From positions 298,615 to 362,614 of the forward strand of contig NZ_JACDRR010000006.1 of NCBI RefSeq assembly GCF_013449375.1: a stretch of DNA of 64,000 bases, written 5' to 3'. The DNA comes from Pectobacterium sp. CFBP8739 (GTDB lineage Bacteria > Pseudomonadota > Gammaproteobacteria > Enterobacterales > Enterobacteriaceae). Below the pieces are notes generated by a model, which was not told where the DNA came from, did not search any database, and worked only from the letters and a program-made list of their open reading frames with translations. A program made the position numbers and the translations under genes. Positions 1 to 10,205 of the stretch are shown here, piece by piece; the stretch's first letter is position 1; each line of letters begins with the position of its first letter.

Positions 1-245
1 GGGCGGTTATGGCCGATACCGCGCCGAAAGAAATCAGCGGATTGAGCGGTGGGCTGTTCAACATGTTCGGTAATGCGTCTGGTATCGTGACGCCGATTGC
101 AATTGGCTACATCATCGGAATAACTGGCTCTTTCAACGGCGGTCTGGTGTACGTCGGGATTCATGCGCTGGTTGCCATCGTCAGCTACCTGTTTATCGTA
201 CAGGATATTAAACGTATTGAATTGAAGCCATTCGCCAAGAAGTAA
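1..245 (+). CDS. gudP: Glucarate/galactarate MFS permease, C-terminal fragment
   Basis: This is the 3' end of a major facilitator permease that imports D-glucarate (and galactarate) by proton symport at the inner membrane. The reading frame is open to the left edge, so the start lies outside the window. About 80 residues are seen: a glycine-rich segment (GLFNMFGNASGIVTPIAIG) typical of the anion:cation symporter family, then a final hydrophobic helix and a short basic tail ending FAKK. It sits upstream of gudX and gudD on the same strand, as in E. coli, which supports GudP over the close paralogue GarP. A stem-loop follows the stop codon. Confidence 0.85.
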   Translation, partial: AVMADTAPKEISGLSGGLFNMFGNASGIVTPIAIGYIIGITGSFNGGLVYVGIHALVAIVSYLFIVQDIKRIELKPFAKK

Positions 246-861
<616 letters not shown>

Positions 862-2199
862 ATGACAAACTTTTCAGCGACCCCTGTAATTACCGACATG
901 AAAGTCATCCCCGTCGCGGGCTATGACAGTATGTTGCTGAACATCGGCGGCGCACATGGTGCTTACTTTACGCGTAACCTCGTCATTTTAACCGACAGCG
1001 CCGGGCATACCGGTGTCGGTGAAGCCCCCGGCGGTGAAGTCATTTACAACACGCTGGTTGAGGCCATTCCTCGTGTAAAAGGCGAACAAATCGCTCGTAT
1101 GAACCGTCTGGTTCATGACATTCATGTCGGCAACCAATCTTCTGATTTTGATTCCTTCGGCAAAGGTGCCTGGACGTTTGAACTGCGCGTGAATGCGGTC
1201 GCGGCACTCGAAGCGGCGCTGCTCGATCTGCTGGGGCAATTTATGGGTGTCCCCGTTGCCGAGCTGCTGGGGCCAGGGAAGCAGCGTGATGACGTCACCG
1301 TGCTCGGTTACCTGTTCTATATCGGTGACCGCACAAAGACGGACCTGCCTTATTTATGCGGTGAAAAAGGTAAGCACGAGTGGTATCACCTGCGTCACCA
1401 GCAGGCGATGGACAGCGAGGCGATTGTGCGTTTGGCCGAAGCCACCACTGACCGCTATGGATTTAAAGATTTCAAGCTCAAAGGCGGCGTGTTGCCCGGT
1501 GAGCAGGAAATCGATGCCGTGAAGGCGCTGAAGAAACGCTTCCCAGATGCCCGCATTACCGTCGATCCAAACGGGGCTTGGCTGCTGGATGAAGCGATTG
1601 GTTTGTGCAAAGACATGAAGGGCATTCTGACCTACGCGGAAGATCCGTGCGGTGCCGAACAAGGTTTCTCCGGCCGTGAAGTGATGGCGGAATTCCGCCG
1701 TGCCACTGGGCTGCCCGTCGCGACCAACATGATTGCCACCAACTGGCGTGAAATGAACCATGCCGTGATGCTACAGGCCGTCGATATCCCGCTGGCCGAT
1801 CCCCATTTCTGGACAATGCATGGTGCGGTGCGCGTCGCCCAACTGTGTGATGAGTGGGGGCTGACGTGGGGCTGCCATTCCAATAACCACTTCGATATTT
1901 CGCTGGCAATGTTCACGCACGTGGGAGCGGCAGCACCGGGTAACCCGACGGCGATTGATACACATTGGATCTGGCAGGAAGGTCAGCACCTGACCAAAGA
2001 GCCGCTGCAAATCGTCAACGGCAAAATTAAGGTACCGGAACGGCCCGGTCTGGGGATTGAGCTGGATATGGCACAGGTGACGAAAGCCCACGAACTGTAC
2101 AAAAAATTACCGAGCGGGGCACGTAATGATGCCGTCGCCATGCAGTACCTGATTCCTGGTTGGAAGTTTGATCGCAAACGCCCGGTTTTTGGCCGCTAA
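862..2199 (+). CDS. gudX: Glucarate dehydratase-related protein GudX
   Basis: This enolase-superfamily protein is a paralogue of glucarate dehydratase, 445 residues long, and is the gudX of the gudPXD locus. It has an N-terminal capping domain followed by a TIM barrel. All expected catalytic positions are present in GudD numbering: K205-x-K207 (FKLKGG), metal ligands D235 (VDPNG), E260 (AEDP) and N289 (TNM), base H339 (CHSNNH) and D366 (IDTHW). One visible difference from the GudD paralogue just downstream is C338 for S338 next to the catalytic histidine. The family member in E. coli is known to be a much weaker dehydratase. The start follows GGGAGCC at a suitable distance. It lies 36 bp upstream of gudD and is probably co-transcribed with it. 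Confidence 0.9.
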   Translation: MTNFSATPVITDMKVIPVAGYDSMLLNIGGAHGAYFTRNLVILTDSAGHTGVGEAPGGEVIYNTLVEAIPRVKGEQIARMNRLVHDIHVGNQSSDFDSFGKGAWTFELRVNAVAALEAALLDLLGQFMGVPVAELLGPGKQRDDVTVLGYLFYIGDRTKTDLPYLCGEKGKHEWYHLRHQQAMDSEAIVRLAEATTDRYGFKDFKLKGGVLPGEQEIDAVKALKKRFPDARITVDPNGAWLLDEAIGLCKDMKGILTYAEDPCGAEQGFSGREVMAEFRRATGLPVATNMIATNWREMNHAVMLQAVDIPLADPHFWTMHGAVRVAQLCDEWGLTWGCHSNNHFDISLAMFTHVGAAAPGNPTAIDTHWIWQEGQHLTKEPLQIVNGKIKVPERPGLGIELDMAQVTKAHELYKKLPSGARNDAVAMQYLIPGWKFDRKRPVFGR

Positions 2200-2235
2200 C
2201 CCGACATAAAAAAATGAGAGAGAAAGGATAAGAAA

Positions 2236-3576
2236 ATGACATTGCAAAATTCAACGCCGGTTATTACCCACATGCAGGTTATTCCGGTTGCAGGTCACGA
2301 CAGTATGCTGCTTAACCTGAGCGGCGCACATGCACCTTATTTCACTCGCAACATTGTGATTCTGAAAGATAACGCCGGGCATACCGGTGTCGGTGAAATT
2401 CCCGGCGGTGAGAAAATCCGTCAGACGCTGGAAGACGCTGCCGCGCTGGTGGTCGGCAAAACGCTGGGTGAGTACAAAAATGTGATGACGGCGGTGCGTG
2501 AGCAGTTCGCCGACCGTGACTCCTCCGGGCGCGGCTTGCAGACGTTCGATCTGCGTACCACTATCCATGTCGTCACGGGGATAGAGGCCGCCATGCTCGA
2601 TCTGCTGGGGCAGTTCCTCAATGTCAGCGTGGCCTCGCTGCTGGGTGACGGCCAACAGCGTGATGCCGTTGAGATGCTGGGTTATCTGTTCTACATCGGC
2701 GATCGCAATAAAACCGACTTGCCTTACCAGAGCCAGGCTAACGAGAAATGCGACTGGTATCGTCTGCGTCATGAAGAAGCGCTGTCTCCAGAAACCATCG
2801 TACGTCTGGCTGAGGCGGCGTATGAAAAATACGGTTTCAATGATTTCAAGTTGAAAGGCGGCGTATTAGCCGGTAGCGAAGAAGCCGAAGCGGTGACCGC
2901 GCTGGCGAAACGCTTCCCGCAGGCGCGCATCACGCTGGATCCTAACGGTGCCTGGTCACTGGATGAAGCCATCGCTCTGGGCAAACAGCTGCGCAACGTG
3001 CTGGCGTATGCAGAAGATCCGTGCGGCGCGGAGCAAGGTTTCTCCGGCCGTGAAGTCATGGCGGAGTTCCGCCGTGCGACGGGGTTGCCGACGGCAACCA
3101 ACATGATCGCCACTGACTGGCGGCAGATGGGGCACACCATTTCACTGCAATCGGTCGATATCCCGCTGGCCGATCCGCACTTCTGGACGATGCAAGGTTC
3201 CGTACGTGTGGCGCAGATGTGCCACGAATGGGGCTTAACCTGGGGCTCTCACTCCAATAACCATTTTGATATTTCACTGGCCATGTTTACCCAGGTCGCC
3301 GCTGCGGCACCGGGCAAGATTACGGCGATTGATACGCACTGGATCTGGCAGGAAGGCAATCAGCGCCTGACGAAAGAACCGTTGCAGATTGTTGGCGGTA
3401 TGGTGGAAGTGCCGAAGAAACCGGGTCTGGGCATCGAACTGGATATGGATCAGGTGATGAAAGCACACGAACTGTATAAAAACATGGGATTAGGCGCACG
3501 TAACGACGCCATGGGAATGCAGTACCTTATTCCTGAGTGGACGTTTGATAATAAACGTCCGTGTCTGGTTCGCTAA
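2236..3576 (+). CDS. gudD: D-glucarate dehydratase
   Basis: This 446-residue cytoplasmic enzyme dehydrates D-glucarate to 5-dehydro-4-deoxy-D-glucarate, the first step after uptake. It is a mandelate-racemase-type enolase-superfamily member with K205-x-K207, metal ligands DPNG, AEDP and TNM, catalytic H339 in SHSNNH and D366 in IDTHW. A clear Shine-Dalgarno (GAGAAAGGAT) precedes the ATG. It is highly similar to the adjacent gudX product, so the two form a tandem duplication. A GC-rich stem-loop (3602-3624) separates it from garL, whose product handles the next reaction. Confidence 0.95.
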   Translation: MTLQNSTPVITHMQVIPVAGHDSMLLNLSGAHAPYFTRNIVILKDNAGHTGVGEIPGGEKIRQTLEDAAALVVGKTLGEYKNVMTAVREQFADRDSSGRGLQTFDLRTTIHVVTGIEAAMLDLLGQFLNVSVASLLGDGQQRDAVEMLGYLFYIGDRNKTDLPYQSQANEKCDWYRLRHEEALSPETIVRLAEAAYEKYGFNDFKLKGGVLAGSEEAEAVTALAKRFPQARITLDPNGAWSLDEAIALGKQLRNVLAYAEDPCGAEQGFSGREVMAEFRRATGLPTATNMIATDWRQMGHTISLQSVDIPLADPHFWTMQGSVRVAQMCHEWGLTWGSHSNNHFDISLAMFTQVAAAAPGKITAIDTHWIWQEGNQRLTKEPLQIVGGMVEVPKKPGLGIELDMDQVMKAHELYKNMGLGARNDAMGMQYLIPEWTFDNKRPCLVR

Positions 3577-3601
3577 CGTTCTGATTTTCCGTTTTTTAAG
3601 C

Positions 3602-3624
3602 GCGCCGCTTCAGGTAAGCGGCGC
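3602..3624 (+). other. Intercistronic stem-loop, gudD-garL
   Basis: A perfect 9-bp inverted repeat (GCGCCGCTT / AAGCGGCGC) with a 5-base loop sits between gudD and garL. No T-run follows, so it looks like an mRNA-processing or stabilising hairpin rather than an intrinsic terminator. Confidence 0.6.
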
Positions 3625-3645
3625 TGGAATGACCGAGGATAAAAA

Positions 3646-4416
3646 ATGAAGACTCCGCTGTTACCTAACCGTTTTCGCCAAGATTTGCAGCAGGGCAAAA
3701 CGTTGATTGGCTGCTGGTGTGCGTTGGGCAACCCGATTTCCACTGAAGTGCTGGGACTGGCGGGATTCGACTGGCTGGTGCTGGATGGCGAACATGCGCC
3801 TAACGATATCGTGACGTTTATTCCTCAGTTGATGGCGCTGAAAGGCAGCCACAGCGCGCCTGTCGTTCGTCCGCCGTGCAATGAGCCAATCATCATCAAG
3901 CGGCTGTTGGATATCGGGTTCAATAACTTCCTGATTCCCTTCGTGGAAACGGCGGAAGAAGCTGCGCGTGCGGTTGCGTCAACGCGCTATCCGCCTGCGG
4001 GTATCCGCGGCGTTTCCGTGGCGCACCGTAGCAACGCTTATGGCACGGAACCGGACTATTTCGCCAAGATTAACGACAGCATTACCGTTGTGGTGCAAAT
4101 CGAAAGTCAGGACGGCCTCGACAATCTGGATGCGATTATCGCGGTTGATGGCGTAGACGGCGTGTTTGTTGGCCCAAGCGACCTGTCTGCGGCGTTGGGC
4201 TATCTCGGTCAGCCTAATCATCCCGACGTGCAGAAAGCGATTCGCCACATCTTCGATCGTGCCGCGGCGCATAACAAACCCTGTGGCATTTTGGCACCGG
4301 TTGAAGCCGATGCGCGTCGCTATCTGGAATGGGGCGCAAGCTTTGTCGCGGTCGGTAGCGATCTGGGGGTGTTCCGCAGCGCAACACAGGCGCTGAGCGA
4401 CAAGTACAAGAAGTAA
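3646..4416 (+). CDS. garL: 2-dehydro-3-deoxyglucarate aldolase
   Basis: This 256-residue class II pyruvate aldolase of the HpcH/HpaI family cleaves 5-dehydro-4-deoxy-D-glucarate into pyruvate and tartronate semialdehyde. The residues known in E. coli GarL are at the same positions here: H50 (DGEH), R75 (VVRP), metal ligands E153 (QIES) and D179 (GPSD). The length equals the E. coli protein. GAGGATAAAA precedes the ATG. In E. coli garL is in the separate garPLRK operon; here it follows gudD directly, so the product of GudD passes to the next gene's enzyme. Confidence 0.95.
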   Translation: MKTPLLPNRFRQDLQQGKTLIGCWCALGNPISTEVLGLAGFDWLVLDGEHAPNDIVTFIPQLMALKGSHSAPVVRPPCNEPIIIKRLLDIGFNNFLIPFVETAEEAARAVASTRYPPAGIRGVSVAHRSNAYGTEPDYFAKINDSITVVVQIESQDGLDNLDAIIAVDGVDGVFVGPSDLSAALGYLGQPNHPDVQKAIRHIFDRAAAHNKPCGILAPVEADARRYLEWGASFVAVGSDLGVFRSATQALSDKYKK

Positions 4417-4454
4417 TTCAGACCGTTGACAAACCTATTTACGGAACGAGAACG

Positions 4455-4555
4455 ATGGTAATGGGATAGAAGAGTAAAGCGTCCGCGCCAGGGATGGCGC
4501 GGCTCGAGCTTACAGGGACGTACTTGCAGCGTCTTTACGATCTACCCATTACCAT
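4455..4555. repeat. 101-bp inverted-repeat element between garL and garR
   Basis: The element is bounded by a perfect 11-bp inverted repeat (ATGGTAATGGG at 4455-4465, CCCATTACCAT at 4545-4555). A second pair inside (GTAAAG at 4474-4479, CTTTAC at 4533-4538) continues the long imperfect stem, and the left inner part holds a small hairpin (GCGCCAGGGATGGCGC). The layout fits a small structured intergenic repeat or MITE-like element. No other copy was noticed in this window. Confidence 0.6.
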
Positions 4556-4669
4556 TGCTCGGCGTACTTTGTCAGCAAATTCAGTGGTTCCGCGGCGAAG
4601 CGAATCCGCTATGAGGCGGGTTCATCGTGAATTGAAGTGATATCTACATCAGACAATGAGGTTAGGGCG

Positions 4670-5554
4670 ATGAAAATTGGTTTTATTGGACTGGGCATTA
4701 TGGGAAAACCGATGAGTAAAAATCTGCTGAAAGCAGGTTACTCATTAGTCGTGATGGACAGAAATCCGGACGCGGTCGCGGAAGTTGTCGCGGCAGGCGC
4801 TACGGCGGCTGAGACGCCGAAACAGGTTGCGGAGCAGTGCGACGTTATCATCACCATGCTGCCTAATTCACCGCACGTGAAAGACGTGGTGCTGGGTGAA
4901 AACGGCGTCATCGACGGTGCGCGTGCCGGAAGTATTGTGGTGGATATGAGTTCCATCGCGCCGCTTGCCAGCCGTGAAATTGCGACGGCGCTGGCGGCGA
5001 AAGAGATCGCCATGCTGGATGCACCGGTCAGCGGCGGTGAGCCTAAAGCTATCGACGGCACGCTGTCTGTGATGGTGGGTGGCGACAAAGCGCAATTTGA
5101 CCGCTGTTTTGAGATTCTGAAATCCATGGCGGGATCCGTGGTTCATACCGGTGAGATCGGCGCGGGCAACGTGACCAAATTGGCGAACCAGGTGATTGTG
5201 GCACTGAACATTGCCGCCATGTCTGAGGCGCTGGTGCTGGCAACGAAAGCAGGGGTTAACCCGGATCTGGTGTATCAGGCAATACGCGGTGGTTTGGCGG
5301 GCAGCACCGTGCTGGATGCGAAAGCGCCGATGGTGATGGATCGTAACTTTAAGCCGGGTTTCCGCATCGATCTGCACATTAAAGATTTGGCGAACGCATT
5401 GGATACCTCACACGGTGTTGGTGCCCAATTGCCGTTAACGGCGGCGGTGATGGAAATGATGCAGGCGCTGAAAGCGGACGATCTGGGATCGGCCGACCAC
5501 AGTGCGCTGGCGTGTTACTACGAGAAGCTGGCCAAAGTGGAAGTTACGCGATAA
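4670..5554 (+). CDS. garR: Tartronate semialdehyde reductase (2-hydroxy-3-oxopropionate reductase)
   Basis: This NADH-dependent cytoplasmic enzyme reduces tartronate semialdehyde to D-glycerate. It belongs to the beta-hydroxyacid dehydrogenase family: an N-terminal Rossmann motif (GFIGLGIMG), the substrate-binding DAPVSGG segment near residue 120 and the catalytic lysine K170 in GNVTKLANQ, followed by the all-helical C-terminal domain. The frame is open from a GTG at 4637, but the ATG at 4670 matches the family N-terminus (MKIGFIG) and has GAGGTTAGGG upstream, so I use it, giving 294 residues. It takes the tartronate semialdehyde released by GarL and feeds garK. Confidence 0.93.
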   Translation: MKIGFIGLGIMGKPMSKNLLKAGYSLVVMDRNPDAVAEVVAAGATAAETPKQVAEQCDVIITMLPNSPHVKDVVLGENGVIDGARAGSIVVDMSSIAPLASREIATALAAKEIAMLDAPVSGGEPKAIDGTLSVMVGGDKAQFDRCFEILKSMAGSVVHTGEIGAGNVTKLANQVIVALNIAAMSEALVLATKAGVNPDLVYQAIRGGLAGSTVLDAKAPMVMDRNFKPGFRIDLHIKDLANALDTSHGVGAQLPLTAAVMEMMQALKADDLGSADHSALACYYEKLAKVEVTR

Positions 5555-5575
5555 GCCGTGAAGCGATAGTCACGA

Positions 5576-5596
5576 GGCTGGCACAGGATGCCAGCC
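5576..5596 (+). other. Stem-loop after garR
   Basis: A perfect 8-bp inverted repeat (GGCTGGCA / TGCCAGCC) with a 5-base loop lies 21 bases after the garR stop. It has no T-tail and looks like an intercistronic hairpin before garK. Confidence 0.5.
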
Positions 5597-5731
5597 GACT
5601 GGCAGAGAATCATTCTGATCTATCCAAGAGATTTCAGGACCTGCAGCCCTGAAAGCTGGCGGGTATAAGCGCCGTTTCATGAGCGCGCGGATTATTGATG
5701 CAATCGGAACGTTGATGAAATCGGATCGTTT

Positions 5732-6877
5732 ATGAAAATAGTGATCGCACCGGATTCTTATAAAGAAAGCCTGTCTGCACAAGATGTTGCTACGCAGATT
5801 GAAAAGGGATTTCGTGAAATATTTCCCGATGCCTGCTATGTCAAATTACCTGTTGCAGATGGTGGGGAAGGCACAGTTGAAGCGATGGTCGCGGCGACCG
5901 ATGGCAAGATTGTGAATGTTAAGGTCACAGGACCGTTAGGCGACAGCATCGACGCGTTCTTTGGCCTGTCTGGCGATGAAAAAACGGCTTTTATTGAGAT
6001 GGCGGCGGCAAGCGGTCTGGAACGTGTACCTTCGCAACTGCGTAACCCGTTAAAAACAACCAGCTATGGCACGGGCGAACTGATTCGCTGCGCGTTAGAT
6101 TATGGTATCCGGCACTGCATCATCGGGATTGGCGGGAGCGCAACCAATGACGGCGGATCGGGCATGGTGCAGGCGCTCGGCGCGAAGCTGCTGGATAAGC
6201 AGGGCGAACAGATCGGTTTTGGCGGTGGTGAGCTCGACAAACTCGCTCGCATTGATATCAGCGAGCTGGATGAACGTATTAAAGGCTGCCGTTTTGAAGT
6301 GGCCTGCGATGTGACCAACCCACTGACGGGGAAACAGGGCGCATCGGCGATTTTTGGCCCTCAGAAAGGGGCGACGCCGGAGATGGTTGAACAGTTGGAT
6401 AATGCGCTGAAGCATTATGCGGCGGTAATTCGCCATGATCTGGATATGGACGTGGAACACGTTCCTGGTGCCGGGGCAGCGGGCGGCATGGGCGCGGCGC
6501 TACAGGCGTTTTGCGGCGCTGAGCTGCGTCAGGGCATTGAAATTGTCACGGAAGCGCTGGGGCTGGATGAACTGGTTCGAGATGCCACACTGGTGATTAC
6601 CGGCGAAGGGCGCATCGACAGTCAGACGATCCACGGTAAAGTGCCGATTGGCGTGGCGCGGGTCGCCAAACAGTATAATAAACCGGTGATTGGTATTGCA
6701 GGCAGCCTGACGGCAGACGTCTGCGTGGTACATGAACATGGTCTGGACGCGGTATTCAGCGTGCTTTACAACATCTGCTCACTCGAAGAAGCGCTGGATA
6801 ATGCGGCAGAGAATGTGAGGATGGCAGCGCGTAATATTGCCGCTACGATCCGGTTGGCGCAGTCGATGTCGCGTTGA
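5732..6877 (+). CDS. garK: Glycerate 2-kinase
   Basis: This 381-residue glycerate kinase (type 1, GarK/GlxK family) phosphorylates D-glycerate to 2-phosphoglycerate, which enters glycolysis just before enolase. Family marks are the MKIVIAPDSYKESL start, the glycine-rich GIGGSATNDGGSGM loop near residue 135 and the ITGEGRIDSQT motif in the C-terminal half. It closes the gud-gar pathway. The 177-bp spacer from garR carries at least one hairpin; a separate promoter is possible. The 3' side runs into a repeat element and no terminator is obvious. Confidence 0.93.
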   Translation: MKIVIAPDSYKESLSAQDVATQIEKGFREIFPDACYVKLPVADGGEGTVEAMVAATDGKIVNVKVTGPLGDSIDAFFGLSGDEKTAFIEMAAASGLERVPSQLRNPLKTTSYGTGELIRCALDYGIRHCIIGIGGSATNDGGSGMVQALGAKLLDKQGEQIGFGGGELDKLARIDISELDERIKGCRFEVACDVTNPLTGKQGASAIFGPQKGATPEMVEQLDNALKHYAAVIRHDLDMDVEHVPGAGAAGGMGAALQAFCGAELRQGIEIVTEALGLDELVRDATLVITGEGRIDSQTIHGKVPIGVARVAKQYNKPVIGIAGSLTADVCVVHEHGLDAVFSVLYNICSLEEALDNAAENVRMAARNIAATIRLAQSMSR

Positions 6878-6932
6878 TCGTCATCGTGATGCGATAGTGT
6901 TTGGTATTTATACACATTTCTATGCAGACTGA

Positions 6933-7284
6933 GAGACGGTTTCGTGCGCCACAATACGGCTATTTCATGCTACTTCGCAGCACGCGCCCGACACGGGGCG
7001 CTCAGTCGCCGCCGCCCCGTGACCCCAGGCTTTCGGCGGAAATTATGCCGCTAACGCGGTGCCTTCGTCGGTATCTGGCTTAACGGACCGCTTGCGACAC
7101 GTTTACTAGCCCCATAAATGGGGCTCACCCTTCGGGCCAGCACAAGTGCTGTTCAAAAACGTCTTTGACGTTTTTGTCCGACGTGGCGCAAGCTTTCGCC
7201 GCGTCCTGCGGCTCATCCGAAGCCCGCTATCTCCTCAGCATAATTTTTTACGCCTGATAACAGCAAAGCGCACGAAACTGTCTC
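6933..7284 (+). repeat. 352-bp MITE-like repeat, long form, copy A
   Basis: The element has near-perfect 17-bp terminal inverted repeats (left GAGACGGTTTCGTGCGC at 6933-6949, right GCGCACGAAACTGTCTC at 7268-7284, one mismatch). It contains a stem CACGGGGCG/CGCCCCGTG and a second stem CTTGCGACACG...CGTGGCGCAAG whose loop (about 7101-7181) carries a cassette of three further hairpins (CCCAT/ATGGG, CAGCAC/GTGCTG, CAAAAACGTC/GACGTTTTTG). A diverged copy in the same orientation lies at 38437-38782 and two shorter copies in the opposite orientation at 13911-14168 and 24767-25025. It encodes no protein. It fills the gap between garK and the 3' end of barA. Confidence 0.85.
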
Positions 7285-7301
7285 CGCAGTGGGGATATTA
7301 A

Positions 7302-10097
7302 TTACGAATGCATAGGACTGATATGCGGTTGGGCGGCGTTGATGACGTTATCGATTTCGTCCAGTAGCTCCAGCCATTCGGGTTCCAGATCGCTGGCGTG
7401 AACGCCTTTACGCAACTGTTGTTCCAGATAGCGGCAGATGCGTTGCAGGCGCGGAACGCCGCTGTAGCTGCAACTGCCGTGCAGTTTATGCACCAGCTCG
7501 ATGATGTCATCATCCGTCTGGCCCTCCAGCACCTTTTCTATCTTCCGCTGAACCTCCGGTAAGAAATCCAACAGCATTTGCAGCAGGTCACGTGCCAACT
7601 CCGGCTTGTTGGCCGCCTGTTGCTGTGCCAGCGCCCAGTCGAGTGATAGCTGGCTATCGTCGTGCTCGCTCAATAAACCCGTCATATCACCGCGATCGCG
7701 CTTTAAAGGCTCCTTTCGCGCATGGCGCGTTAGCACGCTTTTCAGCATCTGTTCGTCTATCGGTTTAGCCAAATAGTCATCCATACCTGAACGCAGCAGA
7801 TGTTCACGTTCACCCGTCATGGTTTGTGCCGTCACTGCGATGATGGGCGTGGTGGCATGATGGGGGATATGGCGGATCCGCTCACTGGCGCAAATGCCGT
7901 CCATCCCCGGCATCTGAATATCCATGAGGATAATGTCGAACGGGTGCAGCTTCGCCTGTGCAATCGCATCTTGTCCGCTTTCACACAGGATAATCGTCTC
8001 GACCTGTTCTTCCAGCAGCGTGCCGATCAGTTTCAGATTAGCGGGATTGTCATCCACCGCCATCACGCTTAGCGGCAGACGGGCCGGATGGCGTGTGGCA
8101 CTCGGGTGAGATGCCGTATCGTCCGGCAGGAAAGAGAGCTGGAACAGCGTGCTGTCCTGTAACAGCGGCAGCAGGCGCGATGCCGCGAGTGGTTTGCTCA
8201 GGCAGGCATGTACGCCGAAGGTTTTCAGCTGTTCGGCATCCATTTGCGCCAGACTGGGCAGCGCCAAAATCACACAGGGGGCGCGACGGCAGATATCACG
8301 CAGTCTGGGCGTGTAGTCGAGCAGTGTGTTGCGATATTGCACGGGAATGCCGAGCAGCAGGATATCGAACTCTCCCTCAGGCAGTTGCTCAAACGTCGGG
8401 CTGTAGCTCACGATGAGTGGCGTCTGGTTCAAAATATCCAGCGTGGCCTGCGCAGCGATGGGGTGATACTCGACGTAGGCCAGATGTTTGCCTTGCAGCA
8501 TCGTATAAGCCGGCTCTGTCGGTATCGCGTGCGGGTTGAGCGGCAGCGTGATGTGGAACCAGAAGGTCGATCCCTTGTTGAGCTGGCTCTGGAAACTGAT
8601 ATCACCGCCCATCTCTTTGACCAAACGTTGGGTGATGACCAGCCCGAGTCCCGTGCCGCCATGACGGCGTGAAATACTGGTGTCGGCTTGGCGGAATGCC
8701 TGAAACAGCTGCGATTGCTGCAACTCGGCAATGCCGATGCCGGTATCGCGTATTTGCACTTCTAGCTGAACCTGATGATGTTCCTGTCGACGCTTCTCCA
8801 CCCGAATATCGATGTTGCCCTGCTCGGTAAATTTAATCGCGTTGCCCAGCAGGTTGGTGATGATTTGCTGTATCCGCAGTGGATCGCCGACAAACTGTTC
8901 GGGCACGTCATTCTGAATGCTGAGCGTCAGCTCCAACCCTTTTTCATGTGCCGTGTGCGCCAGCAGCATCACAACGTCGTCCAGCGTGCTGTGCAGCGAG
9001 AACGGAATATTCTCCAGCACCAGTTTGCCGGCCTCCAGCTTTGAGAAATCCAGCACATCGTTAATGATGTTCAGCAGGTTATTGGCGGAACGTTCGATGG
9101 TAAGTAGATAGTCAGTTTGTGTGGTGTTCAGCGGTGTTTTCAACGTCTGGCGAGTGAAACCGATCACGCCATTCAGCGGTGTTCTCAGTTCGTGTGACAT
9201 ATTGGCCAGAAACTCAGACTTGATGCGTGCCGCTTCCTGTGCCCGCTTTTTGGCCAGATCCAGTTCGACGTTCTGGATCTCCATCTGCTCCAGCGTTTCC
9301 CGCAGATCGTAGGTCGCCTGATCGATATTTTGCTGCATTTCCTCATGGTAGGCGGTCAGCGACATCGCCATGGAGTTGATGCCGTTTTTCAGCATGTGCA
9401 ATTCGCCGAGCATGTACCCTTCTACTCGGCTATCCAACTGCCCACGGCGAATGCGGTCAACGGTATCCACCATATTACGGATCGGGGTCGTGACATCCCG
9501 CATCAGACGATAGGCAAAGAGAACGGCGGCACTCAACGATAACAACAACAAGAGCGCGGCGATGAAGATTTCCTGATACTGCTGAAGCCGAATGGCGCTG
9601 GTGTCCAGTTCGATCACCAGATAGCCGAGAGGGGGGGCGGTACTGGGCAACACGGGCGCCGAGCCTTCAGGCATAAATTCGCTGTCATTGACGATCGGCA
9701 TGTGCAGAATCAGCGCGTCGTTTGTGTGGTGCAGGTGCAATTTGTTGTAGGAATGTGCGTCGCTGCTGATCGGCTGTAATGTCACGTTGTTGCGTACGTT
9801 GGTGGTAGCCAGAAGCTGATTGCGCGCATCGAACACGCTAATGGTACGAATAATCGTAGAGTGCCGACGGTGAAGCGTATTGATTAACGCGGGAATGGTG
9901 TCCATCTGACGATGGGTAATTGCGTAAGCGCTGATGGTTGCCAGCGGTTCAATAATGCTAGAGCCTGAGTCTGCCAATTGTGACTGCAACTGGTTGTAAC
10001 GATGAATGACGAAGAACGAACTGAGCAGCAGCCCGATCATCAGTGTCGGTGCCAAAATCAGTATCAACATCCGTGCACGAAGACTGTATTTGGTCAT
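7302..10097 (-). CDS. barA: Hybrid two-component sensor kinase BarA
   Basis: This inner-membrane hybrid sensor kinase feeds the BarA-UvrY (GacS-GacA) pathway, which controls Csr/Rsm small RNAs; in Pectobacterium the pathway (ExpS/ExpA) governs extracellular enzymes and virulence. The 931-residue protein has an N-terminal transmembrane helix (about 10-30), a periplasmic region, a second helix (about 175-198), HAMP, a histidine kinase domain with H302 (MSHELRTP) and an ATPase domain (GGTGLGL), a degenerate receiver, a receiver with D726 (LMDIQMPG) and a C-terminal HPt domain with H873 (KLHGSC). It is divergent from rlmD, as in E. coli. Confidence 0.95.
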   Translation of the reverse strand: MTKYSLRARMLILILAPTLMIGLLLSSFFVIHRYNQLQSQLADSGSSIIEPLATISAYAITHRQMDTIPALINTLHRRHSTIIRTISVFDARNQLLATTNVRNNVTLQPISSDAHSYNKLHLHHTNDALILHMPIVNDSEFMPEGSAPVLPSTAPPLGYLVIELDTSAIRLQQYQEIFIAALLLLLSLSAAVLFAYRLMRDVTTPIRNMVDTVDRIRRGQLDSRVEGYMLGELHMLKNGINSMAMSLTAYHEEMQQNIDQATYDLRETLEQMEIQNVELDLAKKRAQEAARIKSEFLANMSHELRTPLNGVIGFTRQTLKTPLNTTQTDYLLTIERSANNLLNIINDVLDFSKLEAGKLVLENIPFSLHSTLDDVVMLLAHTAHEKGLELTLSIQNDVPEQFVGDPLRIQQIITNLLGNAIKFTEQGNIDIRVEKRRQEHHQVQLEVQIRDTGIGIAELQQSQLFQAFRQADTSISRRHGGTGLGLVITQRLVKEMGGDISFQSQLNKGSTFWFHITLPLNPHAIPTEPAYTMLQGKHLAYVEYHPIAAQATLDILNQTPLIVSYSPTFEQLPEGEFDILLLGIPVQYRNTLLDYTPRLRDICRRAPCVILALPSLAQMDAEQLKTFGVHACLSKPLAASRLLPLLQDSTLFQLSFLPDDTASHPSATRHPARLPLSVMAVDDNPANLKLIGTLLEEQVETIILCESGQDAIAQAKLHPFDIILMDIQMPGMDGICASERIRHIPHHATTPIIAVTAQTMTGEREHLLRSGMDDYLAKPIDEQMLKSVLTRHARKEPLKRDRGDMTGLLSEHDDSQLSLDWALAQQQAANKPELARDLLQMLLDFLPEVQRKIEKVLEGQTDDDIIELVHKLHGSCSYSGVPRLQRICRYLEQQLRKGVHASDLEPEWLELLDEIDNVINAAQPHISPMHS

Positions 10098-10205
10098 GGG
10101 GTTCCAATGTGGGAGAATTAGAGGATGCTAGGCACCCTATTATTTAATTTCGTTACTGGGTACTGCCACTGCCGTTCAACTTAAGAGATCAATCGATAGT
10201 ACATT

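Noticed and set aside
6901..7083. Short open frame inside repeat copy A
   Set aside because: It lies within the structured repeat and is not preserved in copies B, C or D.
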